A stretch of DNA of 64,000 nucleotides from Codonopsis lanceolata (lineage: Eukaryota > Streptophyta > Magnoliopsida > Asterales > Campanulaceae), in assembly GCA_013146195.2 (NCBI GenBank), contig CM028381.1, positions 59,030,744 to 59,094,743 of the forward strand. Direction: 5' to 3'. Within the stretch, counting starts at the first letter, position 1, and the number at the start of each line of letters is the position of its first letter. This document shows, piece by piece, positions 1-11,291 of the stretch. The notes under the pieces are model-generated. The model was not told where the DNA came from and did no database searches. It saw only the letters and a list, made by a program, of their open reading frames with translations. A program made the position numbers and the translations under genes.

Positions 1-1682
1 GATGGTGTTCAGGCGGGTCAAAATTTCGGAGTTGGCTGGTTGGGATGGAGAAGGGTCCAGGCCGATATGTATATGCTCAATGCTGGTAGAGGAAGTGGCA
101 TCGGCAGAGGTAACGGGTCGGAAGGGTTGCTGAAGAGGTGGAGTGGCAGAGTTGGAGGAAGATGAGTAGCGTGAAGGAAAGGTATGGGTAGAAGAGGAGT
201 TGGATGCTTGGGGAGAGGGAGGAGGGGTTGGTGGTATTTCGATATCGGTGTCCGAGTGATCACAGATATCGAAAGGGCAGGGTAGGGATATGTCTTCTGT
301 TGAGAACCAGAAGGAAGGAGGAGGATATGAGATGTCGTCTGGTCTCAAGGAATGAGGTTTAGGTTGAGGTGTAGGTGGAGTAGGTTTGGTAAAGAGTTCA
401 GCTACCGACGAAAGTTCAATGATGAACTTCGTGGCAGCAGAGGACAAGATGGGTGGAAACCAGGGGGTTAGGATGAGAGGGACAGGTTGGCTTGGTTCTG
501 AAGGGGTGGTCTAGTTTCGTTCGGATGGTGTAGTTGGGTTAGTTGGGTCTGGATGGGGTGAAGAAGGGGTAGATGGGTTTGGGGAGTAGTTGAAGGCTGA
601 AGGAGGGGCTGGAGAGGGTGTTCGGGTAGGCTCCTTCTGAGTGTGCGGCTCCTCCTTAGGGGATAGGCTCCTCTAGAGGGGTTGATTCTCTCTAAGTAGA
701 GGACTCAGTAGGAATTGGTTGTGAAGCGGTAGAGGGTTGGGTGCCAGCAGACTTCCTTTTCTACCTTAGCAACTGAATAGGAGATTCAGCTGCTTCATCG
801 GCAGAGGAGACAGAGTCTGCAGGTGGCTGGGTCGAAAGACCTTTACGTAGGCGTCTACGCTTAGGCTTGGGTGAAGGTGAAGGTTGGTCAGAGGAGGGTT
901 TACGTTTGGGTGTTGGGGATGGCTGGGTAGTGGAGGTTGGTGGTTCTGGGTTAGATGGCTGGGGTGATGAAGACTTACCAGCAGCGGTAGAGGAGCTGCC
1001 AGCAGACTTGTCAAGTCTGCCGGCCTTTAGTTCCTGCCGTATCCACTTAGCCTAAAGACTTTCAGCCTTTTCTTCCGCCCTGATCCTTTATGCCTTAGCC
1101 GTTTCCTTCTTCTTCAATAGCTGCTCAGATTCTACAGCCAGATCTTTGGCTTCGCGGAGAATTTCGCGAGCAATGGTTGGGATTGGTTGTCCCAATTTGG
1201 TCGCTGCAGAGCGATATGCTTTGCTGGCAGCATCATGCGTGTCCATGTCGAAGCACATGACAATTATTGGCGAGGGCTGAGCAACTTTGTCAAGAGAGAT
1301 ATTCGGTAGCCCTCGTCGCTGCCTTCGCTTGTTCTCATAGTCCATGTACTTCTTGAAGAATGTGGCCGTCATCTGCTTGTCTTTGGCCACACTAATGAGT
1401 TCATCCTCTTTGACGGTCGAGTTGGTCTCAGCCGTGTCCCGTAGAAGGGCATTGATGAGCATGACAAATGACCTTTTGTAATTGGGGCTCTCCTTCACTT
1501 TTGCAACATAGTTGCGTAGCTCGTTGTAGATTATAGTGCCGTAATTGAGTTGAGTCTGTAGATAGACGGCACTTGTGAGATTGAGCTGTTGGGCAGTGAA
1601 CATGTCATGGGCCCCATTCTTGAATAGCAGACCTTTGTCCAGCAGATGGCTTGTGCAGTAAATGTCCAAGGGAAAGACATTC
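1..1682 (-). pseudogene. 3' extra ORF of SIRE-like copia element (partial)
   Basis: This is the downstream ORF of the SIRE-like family, cut by the window edge at its C-terminal side and by a chromovirus LTR at its N-terminal side (1683). The best-preserved part, 1088-1732, encodes a segment with DYENKRRQRRGLPNISLDKV followed by a Lys/Glu-rich helix. The same block recurs at 27300-27520 (-) and 37200-37530 (+). The portion 1-1080 reads as Pro/Ser/Thr-rich low-complexity protein. The domain resembles the family annotated as putative plant transposon protein; its biochemical role is unknown to me. The proline-rich part contains stops and frameshifts, so I treat it as a pseudogene. Its orientation and order fit gag-pol at 13272-19468 as the upstream half of the same insertion. 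Confidence 0.65.
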
Positions 1683-3381
1683 TGTAACACCCCAAACTTG
1701 ATTCCGACACCGCGGTTCCACAATTTGGCCACGTCACCATTACTAAATACTAAACCACAAAATATCCAAAATAAAACATTACAATTTTTCTAACAAAAAT
1801 ACATTACTGTTTATTACAAATCCCAAGATGTAAGTAACTCCACTAATCCCAAACAAATAATTGTTCATTTAAAATAACCGTCAAAGCTAAGGAATTTATT
1901 CTTGCACGAGTCACCCTTCACTTGGTCCACCCAAGCCCAAAAGGATCTCAAAAGTTACTTACGACCTGAAGAAAAATAGAAAAGGGTGAGCGAACAATGC
2001 CCATCAAGTTCATATACAACCCCTCCGGTTTCTAAGGAGGAGTTGATCACAAAAGTTATATTTCGCCAAAAAGTCAAATAGTCTTAATAAGACCAATAAT
2101 TGCATCAACTAGGTATATAGATTATAAAACCAAATACAAATGTAAATCAGGAATTCCAAGTGAAAGATAAGGCTCAAAACAAATACGAGATGTCCAATTG
2201 CCGCCAACCGTCCCATACCGGTTGGAAACAAGGAACACACGTACGTAGATTCCATGATCACTTAAGTGGTCAATTCGACCTGACTAACTGCCCCAATGGG
2301 CCTGAGCTCAATGGGCCTAAACCCGCAACGGTCCTGAAGGTATATCCGGATAACCTCACCACATGTCCAGTGGTGTTAAATAATTTCTTCGTTTCACTAA
2401 TGTTACATATTTCACGTAACAATTTATTTTACTTAGTGACCACGGGGGAGTTCCAAACAAAGTCAAATGTCGAAAAAAAATATATGTAATCCATTTTCCC
2501 AACGGATTGATATTTCAAAGAAGTCAAACATGGGTTATCAAAATTTGGAGTATGAACAAAATAGGTTCGACGGAGTTCAAAGCATATATCGGCGAGTGTC
2601 GAGCATGCGTTTACAAGAAAACGTAAAGGCAATAAATTTTATAATGGAAACCTACCGAATAAAATAAGATGATCAAAATACTTAAGAAGTATAAACCCTT
2701 ACCTGATTAGCGGGTATACAACGAAACAAATATCACCAACTCCGGAAGAAAGCTAACCACTCTTGTCCAAATCTCAAAACTTGTCGAGGTGCACCCGCGA
2801 TCCAACCTGCCGTCATTCTCCGAGTCTCCGTCACCTTTTTGTCTCCACAACGACTCTCTTAACTCTCAGTTTGTTCGATTGCTGATGCTGAAACAAGAGG
2901 CACAACTCTCTTTATACTCACCGTGAGCAACCTCTTCAGCTCCTCCACTACTGTAACCGTCCACCGTTTCTTTTTAATGGAAGTAACGCCCACTCTCCAC
3001 ATCCCCTAATTAGTGACTGTAATTAACTTAAGGTAATAATTAAGACTTATTATTATTATTATTATATCATTATTATTATCATTATTGTTATTATTATTAT
3101 AATTATAATAATAATTATTATTGTTATTATCATTATTATTGTTGTTATTATTATCATTATTATTATCATTATTATTGTTGTTATTCTTATTGGACCATCC
3201 ATTTGGCTCAAGCCCAATCACAAGTAAATAACCCAAATGTGTACCAAAACTAAGTGGGCTTGCTATTAAATTAAAATAGGCCCAATTAACTATTTTATTC
3301 AAATTAGACCAAACCATAAATACCTACCCAAGTACATTTATTCCTAAAAAAATAATACTATAAAAAATTAGGGATATTATA
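1683..3381 (-). repeat. 3' LTR of chromovirus (Ty3/gypsy)
   Basis: It starts TGTAACACCCC and ends in a decayed TATTATA where the family has TATTACA. The rest matches 11292-13006 at about 1.7 kb. On the minus strand it is preceded by a polypurine tract (complement of CTCTCACCCCCTTAAAA, 3382-3398) and by a chromodomain-type integrase end. It interrupts the SIRE-like 3' ORF at 1682. Confidence 0.75.
3048..3188. repeat. ATT/ATC trinucleotide microsatellite inside LTR
   Basis: Imperfect ATT/ATC/GTT repeat of about 140 bases. The sister LTR carries about 215 bases at the same place (12617-12832). It creates spurious Asn- or Ile-rich reading frames. Confidence 0.9.
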
Positions 3382-3430
3382 CTCTCACCCCCTTAAAATA
3401 AGTTTAGTCCTCTAAACTTGACGTACCTGG

Positions 3431-3859
3431 TCAAACAAATAGCTCGCGGTATTTCTCTTTCACCTGTTTCTCGAGCTCCCAAGTGGCTTCCCTTTCGGTA
3501 TGGTTACTCCACTGAACTTTTACATAAGGAATAGTTAGCCTCCTTAAAACCTGGTCCTTCCGATCCACAATTCGGATAGGTTGTTCATCATAGCTCAAAT
3601 CTTCTCGGAGTTGCAAAGGTTCATAGGCAATCACATGACTAGGGTCTGACATGTACCTCCTGAACATCGACACATGAAACACATTGTGAACTCCGGAGAG
3701 TGTAGGTGGTAGAGCAAGTCGATAGGCGACTTCTCCCACCCGCTCTAGTATTTCAAACGGTCCAACAAACCTCGGGCTCAACTTTCCTTTAATACCAAAT
3801 CTCATAACTCCTTTCGTTCGTCTTCCATTGTTGCTCCCCTCCGCCTTTCTCTTACTCAC
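3431..3859 (-). pseudogene. Chromovirus integrase C-terminus with chromodomain (fragment)
   Basis: The open 142-residue frame is the last part of a Ty3/gypsy chromovirus polyprotein. It shows the conserved run GKLSPRFVGPFEILERVG, then VHNVFHVSMFRRY and DPSHV, and near the C-terminus a chromodomain-like stretch VKVQWSNHTEREATWE. In intact elements the chromodomain directs integration to particular chromatin. The frame ends 30 bases before the polypurine tract, as expected for the end of pol. Upstream pol is missing: homology stops near 3875, where an unrelated LTR fragment begins. The annotated Met is just the first in the surviving frame. It cannot be functional alone. Confidence 0.85.
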
Positions 3860-3874
3860 AATTTTTCTAAGCTT

Positions 3875-4291
3875 TCAAAACAGAACACCCAAGTGTTGGA
3901 TCCTTCTTATACCCCAACATTATCAGTTCTCCTCCGTCCATTGACATTCCTACCGATGAACCGATAGAACCGATTTCTCTTTCCCTTCCATTCATTTCAT
4001 CTTACTTTATTACTATTTATTACTATTATATTATTGTTATTATTATTATTTTATTATATATAACAACTATTATTATGAGTAAATGAAACCCCAAATTGAT
4101 GGGTCAAGCCCACACTCACAATATACTAAATAATTAACATCAAGCCCACTAAAATAAAACTCAAGTGTACCAAGCCTAAACCTATTCTAATAAACTCTAA
4201 ATTAAACAGTTTAGCCCACAATAACTATTAATATATGCTAATAATTAATGAAATTATTTTTATTTTAAAATGGAAAATTTGGGGTATTACA
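3875..4291 (-). repeat. Partial LTR of a second chromovirus-type element
   Basis: It ends GGGGTATTACA, followed by a C-rich polypurine-tract complement (CTCACCCCCTTAAAA, 4292-4306), the same layout as 3381. The body is different AT-rich sequence with repeated AAGCCCA words. The left end is truncated, with no TGTAAC start visible. The flanking internal sequence 4292-4372 resumes at 8757 beyond the nested element. Confidence 0.5.
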
Positions 4292-4372
4292 CTCACCCCC
4301 TTAAAAGAAGTTTAGTTCTCTAAACTTTTCGTACACGATCAGTCAAAAACTCATAATACTCCCCTCAAGTCT

Positions 4373-5517
4373 TGATGCGGGTGCATTGAAGCTTACTTCA
4401 AGTAGCAAAGGATTGATCAAGGAGAAGAAGATTACTAAGTTTGAAGAGAGCTTGGGCATAGACGAAGGCAGCCAGCTTATGGGAAGAAAGAGTCACAAAG
4501 TTCGCAAATGGGAAGGGTCCAAAGGGCTGGACCTAGTCGGTGCATGGAAAGGTGGTACGGCTTGGGAAGGGCTGACTTGGAGTCGCACACAAGGAGGAGA
4601 TAATGAGTTTTCTTGGGGCTTGGGCCGCCCTCCATAAAATGGAAACACAAGGAGTTTTAGTTAATTAGAATCTGCCATAGATTAGGACTTTATTTGTTTC
4701 TTTAATAGATCTAGTTTCCTTTTGTTTTAATACCTAGAATAGGTTTTCTTGTCTTGCAAGTTTAGGAGTCTTTTCCCATTAGAATTAGGACCCTTTGTAA
4801 AGCCTTTATAAGGCGTTTTTAATCAATAAGACGACATATTTTTTTGGTTGTGAAAAACTGAACAAGAGAACGGTTGTTCTTCTTCCCGATTCTTCAAACA
4901 AGGTGAGTGAAGCTTTGTTGTTGAATCAAACGACATTCTTTACGACAAGCGAGTGAAACTTGTCCGGTGAGGCCGACCTATCCCTACTCTAATTCTTCTT
5001 CTTTTATTTTCTTTTATATCTTTCGCGTGGTAGCCTACTAGGCAATGTTAGCAGGTCCGAACTTGAGTAGAAAAGACTCCAAGAACGCGGCTGTTGGAAG
5101 GCAGTTTGGGGCGTGAATCTGTACGAGTTTTAGGACAGATTTTGGTGTGAGATTTCGTTGGGTTTGGGAGGTATTTAGGCAGCCTAAATGCTGCTGTGAT
5201 AGGGCGTGGAGTAAGGGTTTGTTGTTAGGTAGATGGTGGCTTATTGGTGTGATAATTCGGGAGGAAGAAATCATGTTAAGTAAACTAATCAGGTTTGACG
5301 TAGTTATTAATTTGGAGCAGATTTTGCTCTTGTTTCTATCCAAAAAGTTGATGGGAGTTTGGGTATTTATCTTATAAGGAGTGTTTGTAAGTTTGAGTAG
5401 GTTGTGGGAGGGTTTGTAACCGGTTGGAGGGCTGTTTGGAGTGACGTTTTGTTCAACCCGAGGGCTGTCCGAAAAGCTGGAACAGATTGTTGATTTCAGC
5501 CTTCCGCATTCACATCA
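4373..5517 (+). repeat. 5' LTR of TR-GAG element
   Basis: 1145 bases, a near-identical copy of 7613-8751. It contains an 83-codon frame (4386-4637), the LTR copy of the coding tail described at 7296-7871. Relative to the 3' LTR it has six extra bases near 4470. Confidence 0.9.
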
Positions 5518-5519
5518 AG

Positions 5520-5531
5520 TGGTATCAGAGC
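5520..5531 (+). other. Primer-binding site (tRNA-iMet type)
   Basis: TGGTATCAGAGC, two bases after the 5' LTR end; the standard plant LTR-element primer site. Confidence 0.85.
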
Positions 5532-5565
5532 TAGCCCTTCGTGAATCCTTATTCACGAAGCAATC

Positions 5566-7371
5566 ATGGCAAATCAAGGAGATGGGGAACATCCGCAAGA
5601 ACAGAATTTTGAACCGCTGAACAATATACGAAGAGACCGAGAAATTCGGGAATTGCAACGCATGGTGGAAACTCTTCGGCTAGGGATGCAAGCAATGCAA
5701 ATTAATCGGGCAAACCCATCATCCGATGATGAAGAAGGGGAAGGGGCTAGGGTTCGGCCTAGGAGGGAAAGAGATGACGATGACCGAGGATTGAAGCTCG
5801 ACATTCCAGAATTCGAAGGAACCATGGACACTGAGAAGTATCTTGAATGGATTCAAAGGACAGAACGGGTGTTCGACTATAAGGAATACAACGACAAAAA
5901 GAAATTCAAGGTAGCAGTCCTTAAATTCACCAAGTATGCTTCAGTCTGGTATGAAAATCTGAAGTCCCAAAGAAGACGGGAAGGCAAAGACAAGATCGAG
6001 TCGTGAGACAAATTGAAGAAGTACTTGGACCGTAGGTTCCTACCAAGTACCTACGTGCAAGACAATTTCACAGCTCTTCATCTTCTCAAGCAAGGAGAGA
6101 CAAGCGTGGGCGAATACATCGAGGAGTTCGAGAGACTTTCCATCCTTTGTGATATTCAAGAAAGGGTGGAGCAAAAAAATGCTAGATTCATGAGTGGATT
6201 GGATCCAGAAGTGGCAAACATGGTGGAACTTCAGCCGTACTACACGTTTGAAGAGATGAGCAAGTTAGCCGTGAAGTGTGAAAGGCAACTGAAGAAGAAA
6301 AAGGGGTCAAAGACAATGGTGGCAAAGTTGGCACCCACGTCAACCACCTTCAAGCCCACGGCAAACACTTCCAACACAAAGGTAGGAGAAACTTCAGCAA
6401 GGGTAGACAAGGGCAGCGAAGTTGAAGCTAGGAAAGCTGTGAGAAACAAGGATGCAGTGAAGTGTTTCAAGTGCCAAGGGTACGGCCACTATCAGTCGGA
6501 ATGCTCAACAAAAAGGGTTTTAACCATGCAAGAGATCCAAGAAATCGAAGACAGTCTTTCTAAAGCAACTAAGGAAGACAAGACGGAGAACGAGGAGATA
6601 GAAGATTGCGAGGATATGCATGGCACTAGCCTAGTTCTAAGTAGGTCCCTTCATGTCAAGCATGTTCCAACCGGGGAAGAAGCTCGAGAACAAATTTTCC
6701 ATGCCAAGTGCTTGGTGCAAGATCGGGTGTGCACCTTGGTAGTCGATGGGGGAAGTTGTACCAACACTATCTCAACCACCCTTATCGATAAACTAAAGGT
6801 ACCTACTATCGTCCACCCTCGTCCTTATAAACTGCATTGTCTTAATAACCGTTCCGAAGTAAAGGTTGATAAGCAAGCATTGATCACCTTCGCTATGGGA
6901 AATTATGTGGATGAGATACTTTGTGACGTGGTGCCAATGGACGTATGCCATTTGCTGTTGGGTCGTCCATGGCAATTTGATCGTTGGGTGATACATGATG
7001 GACGGGAGAATACTTACACGATAACCAAGGACAACAAGAAATTTCGAATCAAGCCTTCTCCAACTCCACCACAAGGGACGGGTATAAATGTCTCCGACAA
7101 GAATAATTTGTTCGCAAAAAGGGAACTAATGGAAGTACAAGGGGCTGATCATACAAGCAATAAAGAGAGTCAATGGAAGGCTTCGGGTTGTGAAGAAGAT
7201 AATGATGGCAGCAAGTTGACCAAAACTTTCAGCTATGAGGGCCACAGATTCAGGTTTATGAGCTATATGATTCTTGGAGAAGAGGAAGTCAAACATTGGA
7301 AGGGTTTTTGGAGATTTTCTTTAAGGCGATGGGGTTGTTCGAGCAGTCCAAGGGAAGCTGTCAAAACATGA
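5566..7371 (+). pseudogene. Gag-protease polyprotein with one in-frame stop
   Basis: Ty3/gypsy-type Gag followed by aspartic protease. The frame from 5566 is open except for one TGA at 6004-6006, where Gag families usually have Trp before a KLKK run; translation resumes in the same frame (DKLKKYLDRRFLPSTY). The retrotransposon-gag domain covers roughly residues 80-250, with EYIEEFERLSILCD and FMSGLDPEVANMV. A zinc knuckle CFKCQGYGHYQSEC (CX2CX4HX4C) lies near residue 300. A retropepsin-like domain follows, with VVDGGSCTNTIS in place of the usual D-S/T-G active-site triad and later CHLLLGRPWQFDR. The start was chosen as the first Met after the primer site, in a context matching related gag starts. 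After about 7300 the reading shifts frame into the next ORF. Confidence 0.8.
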
Positions 7372-7871
7372 AGAAACAAGTGGACAAGCTGATGGAAGAG
7401 GCAAGGAGAAAAGCTAGATTGTTAGGGTTCGAGTTGAACATGGAAAAGCAATTCAAGAACGAAGGGTTAACCGAGAATGATGCAAGTAAAGGCAATGAAC
7501 AAGTGGAATTTTGGCAGCCCGCAGTGAAGATCAATGTTCATGAGATGTTCGAACAGCCACAAGAAAAGAAGAGCCAAGGATTGAAGTCAATCCTTTTTGA
7601 AGAAAGGGGGTATGATGCGGGTGCATTGAAGCTTACTTCAAGTAGCAAAGGATTGATCAAGGAGAAGAAGATTACTAAGTTTGAAGAGAGCTTGGGCATA
7701 GACGAAGGCTTTATGGGAAGAAAGAGTCACAAAGTTCGCAAATGGGAAGGGTCCAAAGGGCTGGACCTAGTCGGTGCATGGAAAGGTGGTACGGCTTGGG
7801 AAGGGCTGACTTGGAGTCGCACACAAGGAGGAGATAATGAGTTTGCTTGGGGCTTGGGCCGCCCTCCATAA
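7296..7871 (+). pseudogene. Gag-pro C-terminal tail running into the 3' LTR
   Basis: A 191-codon open frame in a different frame from the protease ORF, overlapping its end by 76 bases. A slip near the T-run at 7305-7309 would join them. The first part is Lys/Glu-rich and probably helical (KQVDKLMEEARRKARLLG). The frame crosses the LTR boundary at 7613 and ends inside the LTR at a motif ending GLGRPP. I recognise no domain. Its start is not independent of the upstream ORF. That LTR sequence keeps an open frame suggests the family encodes its last 85 or so residues from LTR DNA. Confidence 0.5.
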
Positions 7872-8751
7872 AATGGAAACACAAGGAGTTTTAGTTAATT
7901 AGAATCTGCCATAGATTAGGACTTTATTTGTTTCCTTAATAGATCTAGTTTCCTTTTGTTTTAATACCTAGAATAGGTTTTCTTGTCTTGCAAGTTTAGG
8001 AGTCTTTTCCCATTAGAATTAGGACCCTTTGTAAAGCCTTTATAAGGAGTTTTTAATCAATAAGACGGCAGATTTTTTTGGTTGTGAAAAACTGAACAAG
8101 AGAACGGTTGTTCTTCTTCCCGATTCTTCAAACAAGGTGAGTGAAGCTTTGTTGTTGAATCAAACGACATTCTTTACGACAAGCGAGTGAAACTTGTCCG
8201 GTGAGGCCGACCTATCCCTACTCTAATTCTTCTTCTTTTATTTTCTTTTATATCTTTCGCGTGGCAGCCTACTAGGCAATGTTAGCAGGTCCGAACTTGA
8301 GCAGAAAAGACTCCAAGAACGCGGCTGTTGGAAGGCAGTTTGGGGCGTGAATCTGTACGGGTTTTAGGACAGATTTTGGTGTGAGATTTCGTTGGGTTTG
8401 GGAGGTATTTAGGCAGCCTAAATGCTGCTGTGATAGGGCGTAGAGTAAGGGTTTGTTGTTAGGTAGATGGTGGCTTATTGGTGTGATAATTCGGGAGGAA
8501 GAAATCCTGTTAAGTAAACTAATCAGGTTTGACGTAGTTATTAATTTGGAGCAGATTTTGCTCTTGTTTCTATCCAAAAAGTTGCTGGGAGTTTGGGTAT
8601 TTATCTTATAAGGAGTGTTTGTAAGTTTGAGTAGGTTGTGGGAGGGTTTGTAACCGGTTGGAGGGCTGTTTGGAGTGACGTTTTGTTCAACCCGAGGGCT
8701 GTCCGAAAAGCTGGAACAGATTGTTGATTTCAGCCTTCCGCATTCACATCA
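7613..8751 (+). repeat. 3' LTR of TR-GAG element
   Basis: 1139 bases matching 4373-5517, preceded by the purine tract at 7599-7610 and followed by the target duplication AGTCT. Confidence 0.9.
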
Positions 8752-8756
8752 AGTCT

Positions 8757-9147
8757 CCACAATGAAAACAATAGCTTTGCCTAGCTCCTCTTGTTGTTAA
8801 ACATCACTAAGCAACTACTATCGGTTTATACAAATTCTTTAAAAGATTAAATTATTCTTCTATCTTTCCATACTAGCTATGCATTGTCTTCTAAGAATGT
8901 GTAAATAATCAATAAATAACTATTATTATTCATATTATTTTATATTTTAAATTTTAAATTCTTAACTCAATAGCCCAATTGAAAGCAAAGCCCAACCACA
9001 CATTTTATGAATAATCGAAGCCCAACTTATAAATACATCAATGTAATACCCAAACAGAGTTAGCTCAAAAATAAAATTACACAAGCTCGATTATAAAACA
9101 TAATTACTAGAATTAGAATTAAATTAACGAAATTTCGGTATCTTACA
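8757..9147 (-). repeat. Chromovirus-type LTR fragment and flanking debris
   Basis: From about 8930 the sequence looks like the start of a minus-strand chromovirus LTR: an ATT-rich stretch, AAGCCCA words, then GGTATCTTACA at 9147. 8757-8930 is the continuation of the target of the nested element and has no recognisable content. Confidence 0.35.
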
Positions 9148-11277
9148 CTCTACGTTGCGCCTTCTAATTACCATCTTACAATATATTACTAGTATGAATG
9201 CTTAAAAACTTGTGTAGTCTCATATACAAGGCCTCAATACGAGGACACGAAGATCACCGCTCAACTTCCCACTTTCCGACTTCTTAAGTTCTTGGGCTAC
9301 GTCGGTTCTATTTCCAAACATGCCACAACGCGAAACGCTTAACGTCACCCATTACTATCAAGAGATATCCATTAAACGAAAACGTCAACCCCTGAGTTTC
9401 CACCAAATAATAACCTAAGCTCTCCACCAATACTCTTGACAACAATGTTTTTATATCCCATCGAAAGAAACTCCTTATTTGTATAGCATATCTAACTAAA
9501 CTGAATTATCCGAATAAATTAACATAGGCTCGTCAGTAAGACCTTTTATCAAACAAATCCTTGTCACACCAAAATAACTTCAAATGCACATAATACAACT
9601 ATGTAAAACATGGGTACCTCAAAATATTATAACGTAAGGTGTACTCAAACTCAATTCATTCTAAAGGCAAAATAAGTCATTCCAAATCTCAGAGGATAAC
9701 TTAGGGTGGTAGTCTTACAACACTATCAACTATCAAGATCAGTAGCACATGGTCAATAAAATAATCCACAATTGACTCCCCACGTAACCAGGTTATCTCC
9801 TCGATATTTCCTTTATAAAGACCAAAATGATGTTCTTAGATGTTTGTTCAAGCTCCTTACAAAACTTGGAGTAGACCAAGTTATCCACAATGAACACAGT
9901 CACACACCGGTCAAAAAAAAAAAAAAAAAACTCTTTAAAGACCTAATTCATTAAATCCTTAAATGTAGCAAGGGTATTCGAAAAGTCACTACTAGAAACT
10001 CAAGTGTCTTTATTTTGTCCTAAAAGTAAACAACCAATTACCATACCCAAAATTTACTTCAAAATCCTCAAGGCCTAAATGAACCAAATCAGTAGGCCTC
10101 TCTCTACCCTCAAACTTAAAGGCCAATATCCAATTACTAAGGTTATTAAAATGGACCCATAGTCAATGTGTCTATAACAGGATCAACTTCCAAATTTTTG
10201 AATTAATAATTTATAATCCATGCAAGTGTGACAAATATTATCGAATGTGAAGCACTATAATTAGTAAAAGTTTAATCATTGCAAAAGACATGACCTCCCC
10301 CACCACGTCATGGTCACCTAAATATACATGGGTAACGAGATGGTACGATACTTAATAGGGAATCAAATTTGTTTTCTAACACTTGCTAAATAAGAATGGT
10401 GCATTTTCTCCACACATATCATAACATAGTAGGACAAGGCTCCTCTATTAATTCTCAACCTCAAATATATATACCTTGTGCGCATCAAACCAAGACATAA
10501 TTCAAAAGTGACACGTAATAAAATAATTTCCTTAAAAGAATATAACTATATCTCTTTGACTTTAAAATTCAATCATTTCCGAGAGGTGCTTACTCGAGCT
10601 CTCCAATTCTAGATCCAATTTGTCCATTAATGTCTCATTTATCAACATTCTCTAATATGGCATCTAGAGGCCGCCATAGAAGCCAATAATCAATAAATTA
10701 AATAAATGAGCATCTCCACTATAGAACTAAATTAGGCTCATAAATTACACTAAATATACTAAATTTATCGAATTCCAAAATTGCAACAAAAGCTCATGAC
10801 ATATGTTTATGTCTACCTATGTCTTATGACCTAACACAACATTTGTCAATCAATTATGACAACCAAAAATTGACTGCTTATATTCTTATTGAGATTGACA
10901 CATCAATACCCAAAGAGATCAAGCCATAAATCAAATTTTAAGGGGCACACATAAACCAATTAATGATTTCCCAAATATCATGTCTCAAGTTCAAAATATA
11001 AACTTCATCATTCCCCTGGCATACAAAATGATGGTGGCAACGGTTTTTTTTTATTATTTTTTTTATCAATCATGTCACCTCATAATTACCTATATACTTA
11101 AATCTCAAGGGAGTAAATTTGATAGTAAGGCTAACACACATACTCATAAACTTAACGCTACAATCATAACATAATGTTATAGAATAGCTAATAGCAAAAA
11201 CGTAATCCTAATACTACTATCAATTCTTAATTCTAGTAGTTGCCAAACCCTAAAACCATCCGGATTTGAAACCTAAG
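9148..11277 (-). other. Degenerate chromovirus interior, no gene
   Basis: 2.1 kb of AT-rich sequence without a recognisable protein motif in any frame. The longest frames are under 65 codons. There is an 18-base A-run at 9915-9932. It lies between an LTR-like end and a primer-binding site, so it is probably an eroded retroelement interior. Confidence 0.4.
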
Positions 11278-11289
11278 CTCTGATACCAC
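11278..11289 (-). other. Primer-binding site of chromovirus
   Basis: CTCTGATACCAC on the + strand is the complement of a TGGTATCAGAG primer site. It lies directly next to the LTR starting at 11292, so the element reads on the minus strand. Confidence 0.8.
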
Positions 11290-11291
11290 TC

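Larger units (their letters stand above)
4373..8751 (+). mobile_element. Non-autonomous gag-protease LTR element (TR-GAG type)
   Basis: A structurally complete element with LTRs at 4373-5517 and 7613-8751, both running TGATGCGG...CACATCA. The five-base target duplication AGTCT lies at 4368-4372 and 8752-8756. A primer-binding site TGGTATCAGAGC (initiator-Met tRNA type) sits at 5520-5531, and a purine tract GAAGAAAGGGGG just before the 3' LTR. The 2.1-kb interior has gag, a zinc knuckle and an aspartic protease but no reverse transcriptase, RNase H or integrase, so mobility would have to be supplied in trans. By eye the LTRs differ by about a dozen substitutions and one six-base indel, about 1%, which suggests a recent insertion. 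The host sequence on both sides is chromovirus debris. Confidence 0.85.

Noticed and set aside
18..263. Pro/Leu-rich 81-codon minus-strand frame
   Set aside because: Low-complexity frame within the Pro-rich part of the SIRE-like extra ORF, with no independent support.
2429..2667. Frames of 66-82 codons conserved in both chromovirus LTRs (also 12038-12324)
   Set aside because: Similarity reflects LTR duplication; both strands are open by chance and there is no domain.
3006..3317. Asn-rich 103-codon frame (and an Ile-rich frame at 12574-12858)
   Set aside because: Products of the ATT microsatellite in the LTR; the two copies differ in frame and length.
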